NCBI RefSeq assembly: GCF_900277125.1
Contig: NZ_OPYN01000038.1
Span: 1 to 64,000 of the forward strand
DNA length: 64,000 nucleotides
Direction of reading: 5' to 3'
Source of the DNA: Pseudomonas inefficax
GTDB taxonomy: Bacteria > Pseudomonadota > Gammaproteobacteria > Pseudomonadales > Pseudomonadaceae
Shown: one piece after another, positions 19,434 through 28,042 of the stretch
Numbering within the stretch: the first letter of the stretch is position 1
Layout of the letters: every line of letters begins with the position of its first letter
Program-made: the position numbers and the translations under genes
The notes under the pieces: model-generated
Database searches by the model: none
What the model was told of the DNA's origin: nothing
What the model saw: the letters and a program-made list of their open reading frames with translations, nothing else

Positions 19434-20828
19434 ATGCACGACACCCACAACGAGCGCATGAGTGGCGGCGAAACCCGCGCCGCTGGCGGCCTGGCCCTGG
19501 TCTTTGCCTTTCGTATGCTGGGCATGTTCATGGTCTTGCCGGTGCTGGCCACCTACGGCATGGACCTGGCCGGTGCCACGCCGGCGCTGATCGGCCTGGC
19601 CATTGGCGCCTATGGCCTGACCCAGGCCGTATTGCAGATCCCGTTCGGGATGATTTCCGACCGCATCGGTCGCCGGCCGGTGATTTACCTGGGGCTAGTC
19701 ATCTTTGCCCTGGGCAGCGTACTGGCGGCCCAGGCCGACTCCATCTGGGGGGTGATTGCCGGGCGCATCCTGCAGGGCGCCGGGGCGATTTCCGCTGCGG
19801 TCATGGCGCTGCTGTCCGACCTCACTCGCGAGCAGCACCGGACCAAAGCCATGGCCATGATCGGCATGAGCATCGGCCTGTCGTTTGCTGTCGCCATGGT
19901 CGTCGGCCCATTGTTGACCGGCGCCTTCGGGTTGTCAGGATTGTTCCTCGCCACGGCAGGACTTGCCCTGGTCGGCATCCTGCTGATCGCCTTTGTCGTG
20001 CCCAATGCCCACAGCATTCTGCAGCACCGTGAGTCGGGTGTGGCGCGCCAGGCCATCGGCCCGACCCTGCGCCATCCGGACCTTCTGCGCCTGGATGTGG
20101 GTATTTTTATCCTCCACGCCATCCTCATGGCCAGCTTCGTCGCATTGCCACTGGCCTTCGTCGAGCGCGGCGGCCTGCCGAAGGAACAGCACTGGTGGGT
20201 GTACCTGACCGCGTTGTTCATCTCATTTTTTGCAATGGTCCCGTTCATCATCTATGGCGAAAAAAAGCGCAAGATGAAACGCGTGCTGGCCGGGGCGGTC
20301 AGTGTGTTGCTGCTGGTGGAGGTGTTCTTCTGGCAGTGGGCTGACGGTTTGCGCGGACTGGTGATCGGCACCGTGGTATTCTTTACTGCATTCAACCTGC
20401 TGGAGGCATCGCTGCCTTCGCTGGTGAGCAAGGTGTCGCCTGCAGGTGGCAAGGGGACGGCAATGGGGGTCTACTCCACCAGCCAGTTCCTCGGCGCTGC
20501 CCTGGGAGGAATCCTCGGTGGCTGGTTGTTCCAGCACGGCGGGCTGAACATGGTGTTCCTCGGTTGTGCGGTACTGTGTGCCATCTGGTTGGTCGTCGCC
20601 TTGCGCATGAACGAGCCGCCCTATGTGACCAGCCTGCGCATGCCGCTGACGCCAGAGGCGGTCCGGGAAGCCGGCCTGACCGAGCGCCTGATGGCCGTAC
20701 CGGGTGTGACCGACGCCGTCGTGGTGGCGGAAGAAGCTGCCATCTATATCAAACTGGATACGAAAATTTTGGACCGTACGACCCTCGAGCGCCTGGTGAA
20801 CCCGGCCTCTTCGGCGTGCGAAGCCTAG
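19434..20828 (+). CDS. yajR: MFS transporter, YajR family, with C-terminal ferredoxin-like domain
   Basis: A 464-residue major facilitator with 12 predicted membrane helices. The MFS motif A reads [16 protein letters not shown] and motif B-like [20 protein letters not shown]. The start and helices closely resemble E. coli YajR ([18 protein letters not shown]). After the last helix, about residues 395-464 are soluble and contain [20 protein letters not shown], which fits the small alpha/beta YAM domain of YajR. The substrate is not known. An in-frame ATG at 19458 is an alternative start. Nine bases separate it from ssb, so the two are probably cotranscribed. Confidence 0.85.
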   Translation: MHDTHNERMSGGETRAAGGLALVFAFRMLGMFMVLPVLATYGMDLAGATPALIGLAIGAYGLTQAVLQIPFGMISDRIGRRPVIYLGLVIFALGSVLAAQADSIWGVIAGRILQGAGAISAAVMALLSDLTREQHRTKAMAMIGMSIGLSFAVAMVVGPLLTGAFGLSGLFLATAGLALVGILLIAFVVPNAHSILQHRESGVARQAIGPTLRHPDLLRLDVGIFILHAILMASFVALPLAFVERGGLPKEQHWWVYLTALFISFFAMVPFIIYGEKKRKMKRVLAGAVSVLLLVEVFFWQWADGLRGLVIGTVVFFTAFNLLEASLPSLVSKVSPAGGKGTAMGVYSTSQFLGAALGGILGGWLFQHGGLNMVFLGCAVLCAIWLVVALRMNEPPYVTSLRMPLTPEAVREAGLTERLMAVPGVTDAVVVAEEAAIYIKLDTKILDRTTLERLVNPASSACEA

Positions 20829-20837
20829 GAGAACGTT

Positions 20838-21383
20838 ATGGCCCGTGGGGTTAACAAAGTCATTCTGGTCGGCACTTGTGGCCAGGATCCCGAAGTCCGC
20901 TACCTGCCCAACGGTAACGCCGTGACCAACCTGAGCCTGGCCACCAGCGAGCAGTGGACCGACAAGCAGTCCGGCCAGAAGGTCGAGCGTACCGAGTGGC
21001 ACCGTGTGTCGCTGTTCGGCAAGGTTGCCGAAATTGCCGGCGAATACCTGCGCAAGGGTTCGCAGTGCTACATCGAAGGCAAGCTGCAGACCCGCGAGTG
21101 GGAAAAAGACGGTATCAAGCGCTACACCACCGAAATCATCGTCGACATCAATGGCACCATGCAGCTGCTCGGCGGTCGTCCGCAGGGCCAGCAGCAGGGC
21201 GGTGACCCGTACAACCAGGGTGGCGGCAACTACGGTGGCGGCCAGCAGCAACAGTACAACCAGGCTCCGCCACGCCAGCAGGCCCAGCGCCCGCAGCAGG
21301 CTCCTCAGCGCCCGGCACCGCAGCAGCCAGCCCCGCAGCCGGCGGCTGACTTCGACAGCTTCGATGACGATATTCCGTTCTGA
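20838..21383 (+). CDS. ssb: Single-stranded DNA-binding protein
   Basis: SSB covers single-stranded DNA and recruits replication and repair proteins. The 181-residue protein has an OB fold (residues 1-110, [20 protein letters not shown]), a Gln/Pro/Gly-rich linker (115-165), and the acidic tip [11 protein letters not shown] that binds partners. GGAGAACG precedes the ATG. Placement near uvrA is the classic divergent uvrA-ssb neighbourhood, here with the MFS gene between them. Confidence 0.97.
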   Translation: MARGVNKVILVGTCGQDPEVRYLPNGNAVTNLSLATSEQWTDKQSGQKVERTEWHRVSLFGKVAEIAGEYLRKGSQCYIEGKLQTREWEKDGIKRYTTEIIVDINGTMQLLGGRPQGQQQGGDPYNQGGGNYGGGQQQQYNQAPPRQQAQRPQQAPQRPAPQQPAPQPAADFDSFDDDIPF

Positions 21384-21412
21384 TCAGAGCGGTTGAGCGT
21401 CTAGCAGGACCA

Positions 21413-21445
21413 GAAACCCAGGGCAGCTGCCCTGGGTTTTTTTGT
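21413..21445 (+). terminator. Rho-independent terminator after ssb
   Basis: ACCCAGGGCAG and CTGCCCTGGGT (21416-21437) form a perfect 22-base palindrome, followed by seven T. It marks the end of the yajR-ssb unit. Confidence 0.93.
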
Positions 21446-21621
21446 GGGTAAACAGGAGTACTGCTAAGCGGGCTTGCCTGTAAAACGCGTTTGGAAGAAG
21501 TTTCCAATTTTATTTGGTTATAGGAAACGCTAACTTCGGATGTCAGATGTTTCTGTAGTTCTAGTGAAGTGCACTTTTGCCTGCCCTGATCGCTTAGTAT
21601 CAACTTTTCAGGGAGTGGATC

Positions 21622-22092
21622 ATGCAAATCGCCGAGAAGGAATGCCTATCAGGCCAAGTAGATCTTAGGTCAGATGCGCAAAATTATAATGTCTCTGGTT
21701 TTTCCGAGATGTATGCAGCTCATCTTGAGGGGCCTGCTGGGGACCCTGTGTTTTACGGCAGGCTACTAATAGTCATTGGTTTCGCAATTTCGGCGCTGGG
21801 CGTTGGCATCAAGCTATTTGGACCTGAGGTTATCTATTATGACCTTTTTTCAGGCCCCACCCTAATCCAATACATACAAGCGTATCCCGTTCTCGTTACA
21901 GTGGTCGGCGGGTCGATGATGGCGTGGGGAGGGAAGCAGAGGAATGACGGAATTATTTACCAGGAGGAATTTCTTCTGTCTCGTTACAGGTTTGTAACGG
22001 AAGAGGGGCGAGATGTTAGCGATCAGGTGTTCGTTCGGCATCTGGGGGGAGATAACTTCAGTGTATCTCTCAATTTGCAGTCGGGCGAGTAA
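21622..22092 (+). CDS. Unknown small membrane protein
   Basis: A 156-residue protein not recognised. It has a polar N-terminus of about 43 residues, two hydrophobic segments (about 44-66, FYGRLLIVIGFAISALGVGI, and 85-101, VLVTVVGGSMMAWGG), and a polar C-terminal part. GGGAG lies before the ATG. The surrounding DNA from 21445 to 22140 is visibly more AT-rich than its neighbours and has less of the usual GC-ending codon use, which suggests later arrival. No function is inferred. A signal of expression is lacking, but the frame and ribosome binding site are reasonable. Confidence 0.6.
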   Translation: MQIAEKECLSGQVDLRSDAQNYNVSGFSEMYAAHLEGPAGDPVFYGRLLIVIGFAISALGVGIKLFGPEVIYYDLFSGPTLIQYIQAYPVLVTVVGGSMMAWGGKQRNDGIIYQEEFLLSRYRFVTEEGRDVSDQVFVRHLGGDNFSVSLNLQSGE

Positions 22093-22188
22093 GTTCGAAC
22101 TTGCTAGGTATCCAATTCATTATTGATTCAAGAGTGTTTCTTACTTAAAGGGCTGTCCTCAGTATCAGCCACCCAAAGGAGTCTAAGC

Positions 22189-23058
22189 ATGGACGTCGTC
22201 ATGGGTTTGCTAGCCGCTGTGCTTTGGGGGGGCACGGATTTCCTGGTGGGGGTAAACGCCCGAGCTGTTGGAATTCGCCGAGCTGTCTTTTTTGGACAGG
22301 TATTAGGTCTGCTACTGATGGGCGTGATCGTCTCCATTTCGGCAAATCAGTTGGAGAAGGTGCTGGTGGCGCCTGCTAGTGCTTTGCTAATCGGTGGCGT
22401 TGCAGCGCTTTGTACAGTATTGGGGGCGCTGTCACTTTCCAAGGCTTTTGCTAATGGTAAAACCGCAGTCGTGGCCCCGCTGGTCACCTCGTATGGAATC
22501 TTTACGACGTTACTGGCCTGGCTGGGTGGTGATGAATTGTCGCCTTGGCAGATTGTAGGCTTGCTGACCTGTTTCTTTGGTGTGCTGTTGGCCAGTGGTA
22601 GCGATAGCAAAGCGGATGAGCGGGGGTACTCGAGGAGCCGTTTACCGGTGGTTTTTGCTTTATTGGCGGCGGTGCTCTACGGCGTCAGTTTCTGGCTTCA
22701 GGGGAAATATGCTTTGCCATCGCTCGGCCCTGTGAATATGTTGGCGCTAGGCTACGCAGTGGGAGTGCTCTTCCTGATGCCCGAAGCGATCAGGCTGATT
22801 AGAGGTTGGTCGGCAATCAGCCCAAGAACCTGTGCGACATTGTGCGGTGCCAGCCTGTTTAACCTAGGTGGCTTTTCTGCCTTTTCCTGGGGGGCGCTCA
22901 ATGGTTCGATTTCCATTGTCACGGTGATCAGCACCCTGTCGGGCGGAATCGCTGCGATACTAGGCTTCTTCTTCTATCGGGAGCGGTTGTCGTGTTTTCA
23001 GGTGGTGGGCGTAAGCCTGGTTTTGGCGGGTGCCGTTCTGCTGCACCTGTTTGGCTGA
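22189..23058 (+). CDS. EamA/DMT-family permease
   Basis: A 289-residue protein with ten hydrophobic helices in two repeats of five, as in the drug/metabolite transporter superfamily. It begins MDVVMGLLAAVLWGGTDFLV; an upstream in-frame start is rejected because AAAGGA (22175-22180) fits the ATG at 22189. The second repeat starts near LPVVFALLAAVLYGVSFWLQ. The substrate cannot be told; members export metabolites such as amino acids. Base composition is lower in GC than the rest of the window, as for the unknown gene before it. Confidence 0.8.
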   Translation: MDVVMGLLAAVLWGGTDFLVGVNARAVGIRRAVFFGQVLGLLLMGVIVSISANQLEKVLVAPASALLIGGVAALCTVLGALSLSKAFANGKTAVVAPLVTSYGIFTTLLAWLGGDELSPWQIVGLLTCFFGVLLASGSDSKADERGYSRSRLPVVFALLAAVLYGVSFWLQGKYALPSLGPVNMLALGYAVGVLFLMPEAIRLIRGWSAISPRTCATLCGASLFNLGGFSAFSWGALNGSISIVTVISTLSGGIAAILGFFFYRERLSCFQVVGVSLVLAGAVLLHLFG

Positions 23059-23152
23059 CCCCGATAAGCTCAGGTGCTGCATTCATCCGAGCCATGGCCT
23101 GAATGTACGGGGGGCGCTGTTTTGCAGTAAATCTAAAAGCTGGCACACACGC

Positions 23153-23237
23153 TGTGGGAGCGGGCAAGCCCGCGAAGCAGGCGACGCGATGGATGGCACC
23201 GGCTACGCCGGTGTTCGCGGGCATGCCCGCTCCCACA
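23153..23237. repeat. Inverted REP pair, class A
   Basis: TGTGGGAGCGGGCAAGCCCG (from 23153) and its inverse (ending 23237) are separated by about 37 bases including ACCGGCTACGCCGGTG. It lies between the convergent ends of the permease and the MocR gene. Confidence 0.9.
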
Positions 23238-23303
23238 GGTTGCGTGAGTTTCTGCTATAGCGATGGCGCAATCCTGTGAGGGCGGGTCCAATCAGCCAGC
23301 GTT

Positions 23304-24704
23304 TCAGTAGAACAACCGCGGCTCCGGCGAATCCAGCAAGCTGGCCAACTTGGTCAAGGCAAAACCCAGTTCCTCGCGCTTGGGCGCCATCAAGGCGATG
23401 CGCACGCCGCAGGTGGCGTGGCTGCGTTCTGGCAGGAACTGGCTGCCACTGACTACCGTGACGCCGTTGTTGCGTGCCAGGTTGGCGAACTCGTCGCTGG
23501 TCCACGGCTCCGGCAACTCCAGCCAGATGTGGAAGCTGTTCGGCTGGCTGCGGATCTTGTACTTGCCAAGAATCTCCCGGGCCATTTGCTGGCGCGCGGC
23601 TGCTTCTTCCTGCTGAACCCGCACCAGTTGGTCGGCCATGCCGCTGTTGATCAGGTTGCTGGCCAGTTGCGCCATCAGTGGTGACGGCATCCAGACACTG
23701 CTGCGGACCATCGACGACAGGCGCGAGAGGGTTTGCGGTGGGGCGTACAGATAGCCGATGCGCAGCGCCGGCAGCACACTTTTGGACAGGCTGGTGAGGT
23801 ATACCGAGCGCTCGGGCGCATAAGCGGCCAGTGGCTGGTAATCCGGTGCGGGCTCGAGAAAGCCGTAGATATCGTCATCGACGATGAACAAGTCGAACTC
23901 TCGGGCGATCTCGGCGATAGCCTGGCGCCGTGCGTGGGGCATGATTGAATTGGTAGGGTTCTGGTGGGTGGTGACGCACACCAGCAGGGAAGGGCGGTGT
24001 TCCACACAGGCCGCACGCAATGCCTCGGGAATCAGGCCGTGCTCGTCCATGGCGACGCCGCGCAGGCGGCGGCCCATGCTGTGCGCCAGGGAGATGATGC
24101 CTGGGTAGCAGAACGACTCGCACAGCACCACATCGTCACTTTTCGACAGGCTGCTGATGGCCACCAGCAGGCCGTGCTGGGCACCCGAAGTGAGCACCAC
24201 CTGCTGCCAGCGCGCCTCGGGCAGCCAGCGCTGGATCCAGGCGGCACCTGCCTGCTTGTGGGTCGCGTGACCGCCCTCGGTGACGTAATCGAGTACCTGC
24301 CCCAAGTCTGGCGAGGCGGCCAACTCGTTTATGGCCCCGCGCAGCCAGTCGGTCATGTGGGCATCGTTGGGCTTGATGATCGACAGGTCGATCTGGGCGC
24401 TTTCACGCTGCGCGGTTGCAGGCTTCGGCGGTGCGGCCGGCACAGGGGCAGACCCTTGCAACTGCCGTTGCTGCAGCACGAACGTGCCGCGGCCGACTTC
24501 ACCCACCACCAGGCCGCGCTTGGCGGCTTCGTCATAGGCGCGGCCGATGGTGCCGGGGGTCACGTTCAGGGACTCGGCCAGGTCCTTGAGTGTCGGCAAG
24601 CGTTCGCCAGCCACCAGCCGGCCACTGCCAATGTCCTGCTCCAAGGCGTCGGCGATCATCAGGTAGACCGGCTGCGCCAGGTCGCTGTAGTGAGGAACCC
24701 ACAT
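23304..24704 (-). CDS. MocR-type regulator (GntR helix-turn-helix fused to aminotransferase domain)
   Basis: A 466-residue fusion. Residues 10-80 form a GntR-like winged helix (QPVYLMIADALEQDI, LPTLKDLAESLNVTPGTIGR); residues 110-460 are a fold-type I aminotransferase domain with the PLP lysine Lys308 in SLSKSVLPALRIGYL and the Asp in FIVDDDIYGFL. Such proteins sense PLP adducts of amino compounds rather than transaminating, as GabR does. The ATG at 24704 (MWVPHYSDLAQ) is preferred to one 42 bases upstream. It is divergent from the dioxygenase operon over a 440-base gap with two identical 10-bp direct repeats, and very likely regulates that operon. Confidence 0.9.
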   Translation of the reverse strand: MWVPHYSDLAQPVYLMIADALEQDIGSGRLVAGERLPTLKDLAESLNVTPGTIGRAYDEAAKRGLVVGEVGRGTFVLQQRQLQGSAPVPAAPPKPATAQRESAQIDLSIIKPNDAHMTDWLRGAINELAASPDLGQVLDYVTEGGHATHKQAGAAWIQRWLPEARWQQVVLTSGAQHGLLVAISSLSKSDDVVLCESFCYPGIISLAHSMGRRLRGVAMDEHGLIPEALRAACVEHRPSLLVCVTTHQNPTNSIMPHARRQAIAEIAREFDLFIVDDDIYGFLEPAPDYQPLAAYAPERSVYLTSLSKSVLPALRIGYLYAPPQTLSRLSSMVRSSVWMPSPLMAQLASNLINSGMADQLVRVQQEEAAARQQMAREILGKYKIRSQPNSFHIWLELPEPWTSDEFANLARNNGVTVVSGSQFLPERSHATCGVRIALMAPKREELGFALTKLASLLDSPEPRLFY

Positions 24705-25144
24705 AGAAATGGCACCAGAATCTGCGAGAACGCGGAAGCCTAGCACGAAAGGTCTGATGGAAGTAATTGTGTTTTTTACGGGTAAATTGCCACGATTGAG
24801 TCGTTTTTTGTTTGTCTTGTTCGGTATCAGCTATTCGTCTGCGAAGCGACTGTATCTTCTTAAGAATACGTGTTGCTTGCGAAGGCAAGCAGAAATCTTT
24901 TGAAATCAATGAGTTGGTTGATTCGATGCAATCAGGTATTTTTGCACCGCTGGAAATGGATTGAATCGACTCAAGTTTTGTAATTACAATGATTGCGTCG
25001 ATGCAATGTGCGAATGCCCCAGTGGCTTCCAGCGCTGCCATCGCATAGCTGTGAACGGCTTCAAAAAATACAACGTCTGCCGCCTCTGCCCGGCTTAGCA
25101 CGACACCGACGGCCTCAAGCCAGCTCAACGGAATATCACTCGAA
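24705..25144. promoter_or_regulatory. Divergent control region between MocR regulator and dioxygenase operon
   Basis: This 440-base stretch has no credible gene. The part 24747-24990 is AT-rich. TCGATGCAAT occurs twice in the same direction at 24923-24932 and 24998-25007, a 75-base period, close to seven helical turns. GabR-type regulators are known to bind direct repeats. A small stem TGCTTGC/GCAAGCA lies at 24874-24891. No promoter boxes could be assigned with confidence. Confidence 0.55.
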
Positions 25145-26170
25145 ATGGAAAGCGCACACCTGCAACAAGGGGCCGAGCCTCAGACCTCACTCGAGATCCG
25201 CCTGCCCTGGGTCATCTCCAGCGCCTGGCAAACCCTGCTGAACAACACCCCGCTCGATTTCGAGACGAGCAAAGAACTTTATCCACAGCTCAAGGACCAG
25301 GCGCAGGAAGTGCTGGGGAAGGCCCTGTGCCAGCGCATCCGTGGCTTCGTTGAAGACCCGCACCTCACCAGTATGATCGTGCGCAACTGCCCCCGTGATC
25401 AGGACATCCCACCCACGCCTTATTCAGGTGTACTCAGCCCGCGGAGCACGCCCATTGCCTGCCTGGTCAGCCTGACCATGCAGAGCCTGATGGGCATCAA
25501 CCCGGTTGTTTATGAAGGTGAGAACGATGGCCGCCTGTTCCGCCATGTGATCCCGTCGCGCAATTCTTCCAGCCACAAGAGTTCCCATGGTTCGCGACTG
25601 CGCTTTTCCTACCATGTGGATAACCCGGACCTGCCGCTGTCTTCGGAGCCACTGGGCAGCGCTTCCTGCTGCCCGGAGTACCTGTCGTTCTTCGGCATGC
25701 GCTGCGACCCGCGGATCAGCACCACGCTGGTCAACCTCGATGCGGTGGTCGAGGCGCTGCCTGCATCGACCGTGCGTGAACTGTGCCTGCCGCAATTCGA
25801 AATTCGCCGCCCGGACTCGTTCACCGGCAAGCGTCGTTGTACCGCAGAGTTGCCGGTTCTGGTGCGTGGCCACGCTGGAGAATGGCTGTGTCGCTTCGAC
25901 AGCGAGAACACCCACGGCCTGAACCTGCGCGCCGAGCAGGCCCTGGGCAGCCTGCGCAGCGTGCTGGAAACCCGCTGCTTCGATGAGCCGCACCTGCTGC
26001 TGCCGGGCGACTTCATGATCTTCAAGAACCAGCGCGTGCTGCATGCCCGCGATGGCTTCGAGCCGCAGAACGATGGCGCCGACCGCTGGCTGTTGCGCCT
26101 GTTCGCGGTCAACGACCTGAACCGGGTGCACTTCGCCCGGGCCGACCATCTTTACGAAGTTCTCTCCTGA
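25145..26170 (+). CDS. Fe(II)/2-oxoglutarate dioxygenase of the clavaminate synthase-like (TauD) group
   Basis: A 341-residue protein. The iron triad is visible as His157-x-Asp159 in FSYHVDNPDLP and His300 in NQRVLHARDGF; Arg314 in GADRWLLRLF is the expected 2-oxoglutarate anchor. The fold region LLLPGDFMIFKNQRVLHARD and the end RWLLRLFAVNDLNRVHF recall free amino-acid hydroxylases of the clavaminate synthase-like group (asparagine, arginine and lysine hydroxylases). Substrate not known. It opens a three-gene unit with a TauE permease (31 bases on) and a YdfG-like dehydrogenase, behind a divergent MocR regulator, so an amino acid or related amine is a sensible guess. Confidence 0.8.
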   Translation: MESAHLQQGAEPQTSLEIRLPWVISSAWQTLLNNTPLDFETSKELYPQLKDQAQEVLGKALCQRIRGFVEDPHLTSMIVRNCPRDQDIPPTPYSGVLSPRSTPIACLVSLTMQSLMGINPVVYEGENDGRLFRHVIPSRNSSSHKSSHGSRLRFSYHVDNPDLPLSSEPLGSASCCPEYLSFFGMRCDPRISTTLVNLDAVVEALPASTVRELCLPQFEIRRPDSFTGKRRCTAELPVLVRGHAGEWLCRFDSENTHGLNLRAEQALGSLRSVLETRCFDEPHLLLPGDFMIFKNQRVLHARDGFEPQNDGADRWLLRLFAVNDLNRVHFARADHLYEVLS

Positions 26171-26201
26171 TCCCTTTCACTGACTCGACGGAAGCATTTT
26201 T

Positions 26202-26987
26202 ATGGAACTGTTAGGCGCTTTTTGGGCGGAACACTGGCTGCTGGCGATTCTCATGCTGGGCGCGATCGCCTTCGTCGCCGGCTTCGTCGATAGCATCGCC
26301 GGGGGCGGCGGGCTGTTCCTGGTGCCGGGCTTCCTGCTGGTCGGCATGCCGCCGCAAGTGGCGCTCGGCCAGGAAAAACTGGTCAGTACCCTTGGCACCC
26401 TGGCGGCCATCCGCAACTTCCTGGCCAACAGCAAGATGGTCTGGCAGGTGGCGCTGGTCGGCGTGCCGTTCTCGCTGCTCGGTGCCTACCTGGGCGCACA
26501 CCTGATCGTGTCGATCTCCCAGGAAACCGTGGGCAAGATCATCCTGGCGCTGATCCCGCTGGGCATCCTCATCTTCCTCACGCCCAAGGATCGCCCGGTC
26601 GAGGAGCGCGAACTGTCATCGCGCATGCTGTTCACCGTGGTCCCGCTGACCTGCCTGGCCATCGGCTTCTATGACGGCTTCTTCGGCCCTGGTACCGGCA
26701 GCATGTTCATCATCGCCTTCCATTACCTGCTGCGCATGGACCTGGTCTCCAGCTCGGCCAACTCCAAGACCTTCAACTTCGCATCCAACATCGGCGCCCT
26801 GGTGGCCTTCATCATGGCCGGCAAGGTCGTCTACCTGCTGGCCTTGCCGCTGGTGGCCTGCAACATTCTCGGCAACCACCTGGGCAGCGCCCTGGCCCTG
26901 CGCAAGGGCAACGAAGTGGTACGCAAGGTGCTGGTGTTCTCGATGCTCTGCCTGTTCACCAGCCTGGGCGTGAAGTACCTGGCCTGA
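26202..26987 (+). CDS. TauE/SafE-family membrane permease
   Basis: A 261-residue protein with seven to eight hydrophobic helices. The two family half-motifs are present: GFVDSIAGGGGLFLVPG (about residues 28-44) and IGFYDGFFGPGTGSMF (about 156-171). TauE/SafE proteins are thought to export anions such as sulfoacetate or other organic acids. It sits between the dioxygenase and the dehydrogenase, with short gaps, so it may export their product. A second, distant member lies at 40874. Confidence 0.87.
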   Translation: MELLGAFWAEHWLLAILMLGAIAFVAGFVDSIAGGGGLFLVPGFLLVGMPPQVALGQEKLVSTLGTLAAIRNFLANSKMVWQVALVGVPFSLLGAYLGAHLIVSISQETVGKIILALIPLGILIFLTPKDRPVEERELSSRMLFTVVPLTCLAIGFYDGFFGPGTGSMFIIAFHYLLRMDLVSSSANSKTFNFASNIGALVAFIMAGKVVYLLALPLVACNILGNHLGSALALRKGNEVVRKVLVFSMLCLFTSLGVKYLA

Positions 26988-27009
26988 CCCCATCCATAGG
27001 AGAAAACTG

Positions 27010-27771
27010 ATGAAAACCGCATTCGTAACCGGCGCCTCCTCGGGCTTTGGCCGCGCCATCTGCCGTACCCTGATCGGCAAAGGCTACCGCGTGATCGGTG
27101 GCGCCAGGCGCATGGACAAACTGCAGGCGCTGGAAGCCGAACTGGGCGTCAACTTCATTCCGCTGGCACTCGATGTGACCGACCCGGTGTCGCTTGAGGC
27201 GGCAGTCGGGCAAATTCGCGATGCTTCGCTGCAGATCGACCTGCTGGTCAACAACGCCGGGCTGGCGCTGGGCGTAGACCGTGCCCAGGCCAGCAGCGCA
27301 GAAAACTGGCAGCGGATGATCGACACCAACATTACCGGCCTGGCCATGGTCACCCACAAGGTCCTGCCGCATATGGTGGAAGCCGACAGCGGCATGATCA
27401 TCAACATCGGCTCGATCGCCGGGACCTACCCCTACCCGGGCGGCAACGTGTATGGCGCCAGCAAGGCCTTTGTCCGGCAGTTCAGCCTCAACCTGCGCGC
27501 CGACCTGGCAGGCACTCGCGTGCGGGTGAGCAATATCGAGCCGGGGCTGTGCTCGGGCACCGATTTCTCGGTGGTGCGCCTGAACGGTGACCTGGATGCC
27601 GTGCAGGCCCTGTACCGGGATGTGCAGGCCATCCTGCCCGAGGACATCGCGGCCACGGTGGCCTGGATTGCCGAGCAGCCGGCGCATGTGAACATCAATA
27701 CCATCGAGATCATGCCGGTGGCCCAGAGCAGTGCAGCGCTGAACGTGGTGCGCAACCTGCCGCTTTGCTGA
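27010..27771 (+). CDS. Short-chain dehydrogenase, YdfG-like (3-hydroxy acid dehydrogenase)
   Basis: A 253-residue classical SDR. The cofactor motif TGASSGFG (residues 7-14) and NNAG (81-84) are present; catalytic Ser135, Tyr148 and Lys152 sit in INIGSIAG and NVYGASKAF. GGARRMDKL after the second strand suits NADP. The EPGL...GTDFS...VR region matches YdfG, which oxidises the 3-hydroxyl of serine, allo-threonine and related acids. Twenty-two bases from the permease, in one operon with the dioxygenase. Oxidation of a hydroxyl placed by the dioxygenase would be a natural pair of steps, but this is inference. Confidence 0.87.
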   Translation: MKTAFVTGASSGFGRAICRTLIGKGYRVIGGARRMDKLQALEAELGVNFIPLALDVTDPVSLEAAVGQIRDASLQIDLLVNNAGLALGVDRAQASSAENWQRMIDTNITGLAMVTHKVLPHMVEADSGMIINIGSIAGTYPYPGGNVYGASKAFVRQFSLNLRADLAGTRVRVSNIEPGLCSGTDFSVVRLNGDLDAVQALYRDVQAILPEDIAATVAWIAEQPAHVNINTIEIMPVAQSSAALNVVRNLPLC

Positions 27772-27806
27772 TCGGCCGGTGGTGAATGGCACCGGCGTTG
27801 CCGGTG

Positions 27807-27887
27807 TTCGCGGACATGCCCGCTCCCACAGGAAAGCGCGACGGCTTGGGCAAGTGCAGTACCTGTGGGAGCGGGTTCACCCGCGAA
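27807..27887. repeat. Inverted REP pair, class A
   Basis: TTCGCGGACATGCCCGCTCC (from 27807) and the facing TGTGGGAGCGGGTTCACCCG (from 27864) form a pair around about 33 bases. It lies between the dehydrogenase and the formate dehydrogenase operon. Confidence 0.88.
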
Positions 27888-28042
27888 TCAGGCAACACAG
27901 CGCCCTCAGCTGACCCATGTCATCGCACCTTCCTGATTCTTGGCTAGTCTTACCTGTTGGCGGCCATCAACCGGCCGTCACCGTGACTACCAAGAGGCGC
28001 CGGCCATGTTCCGTGCGTCCACCATCTGATCAGGAGTGCACG

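Noticed and set aside
24709..25128. Short frames in the MocR-dioxygenase gap
   Set aside because: No ribosome binding site, no recognisable protein, and the gap is the expected divergent control region.
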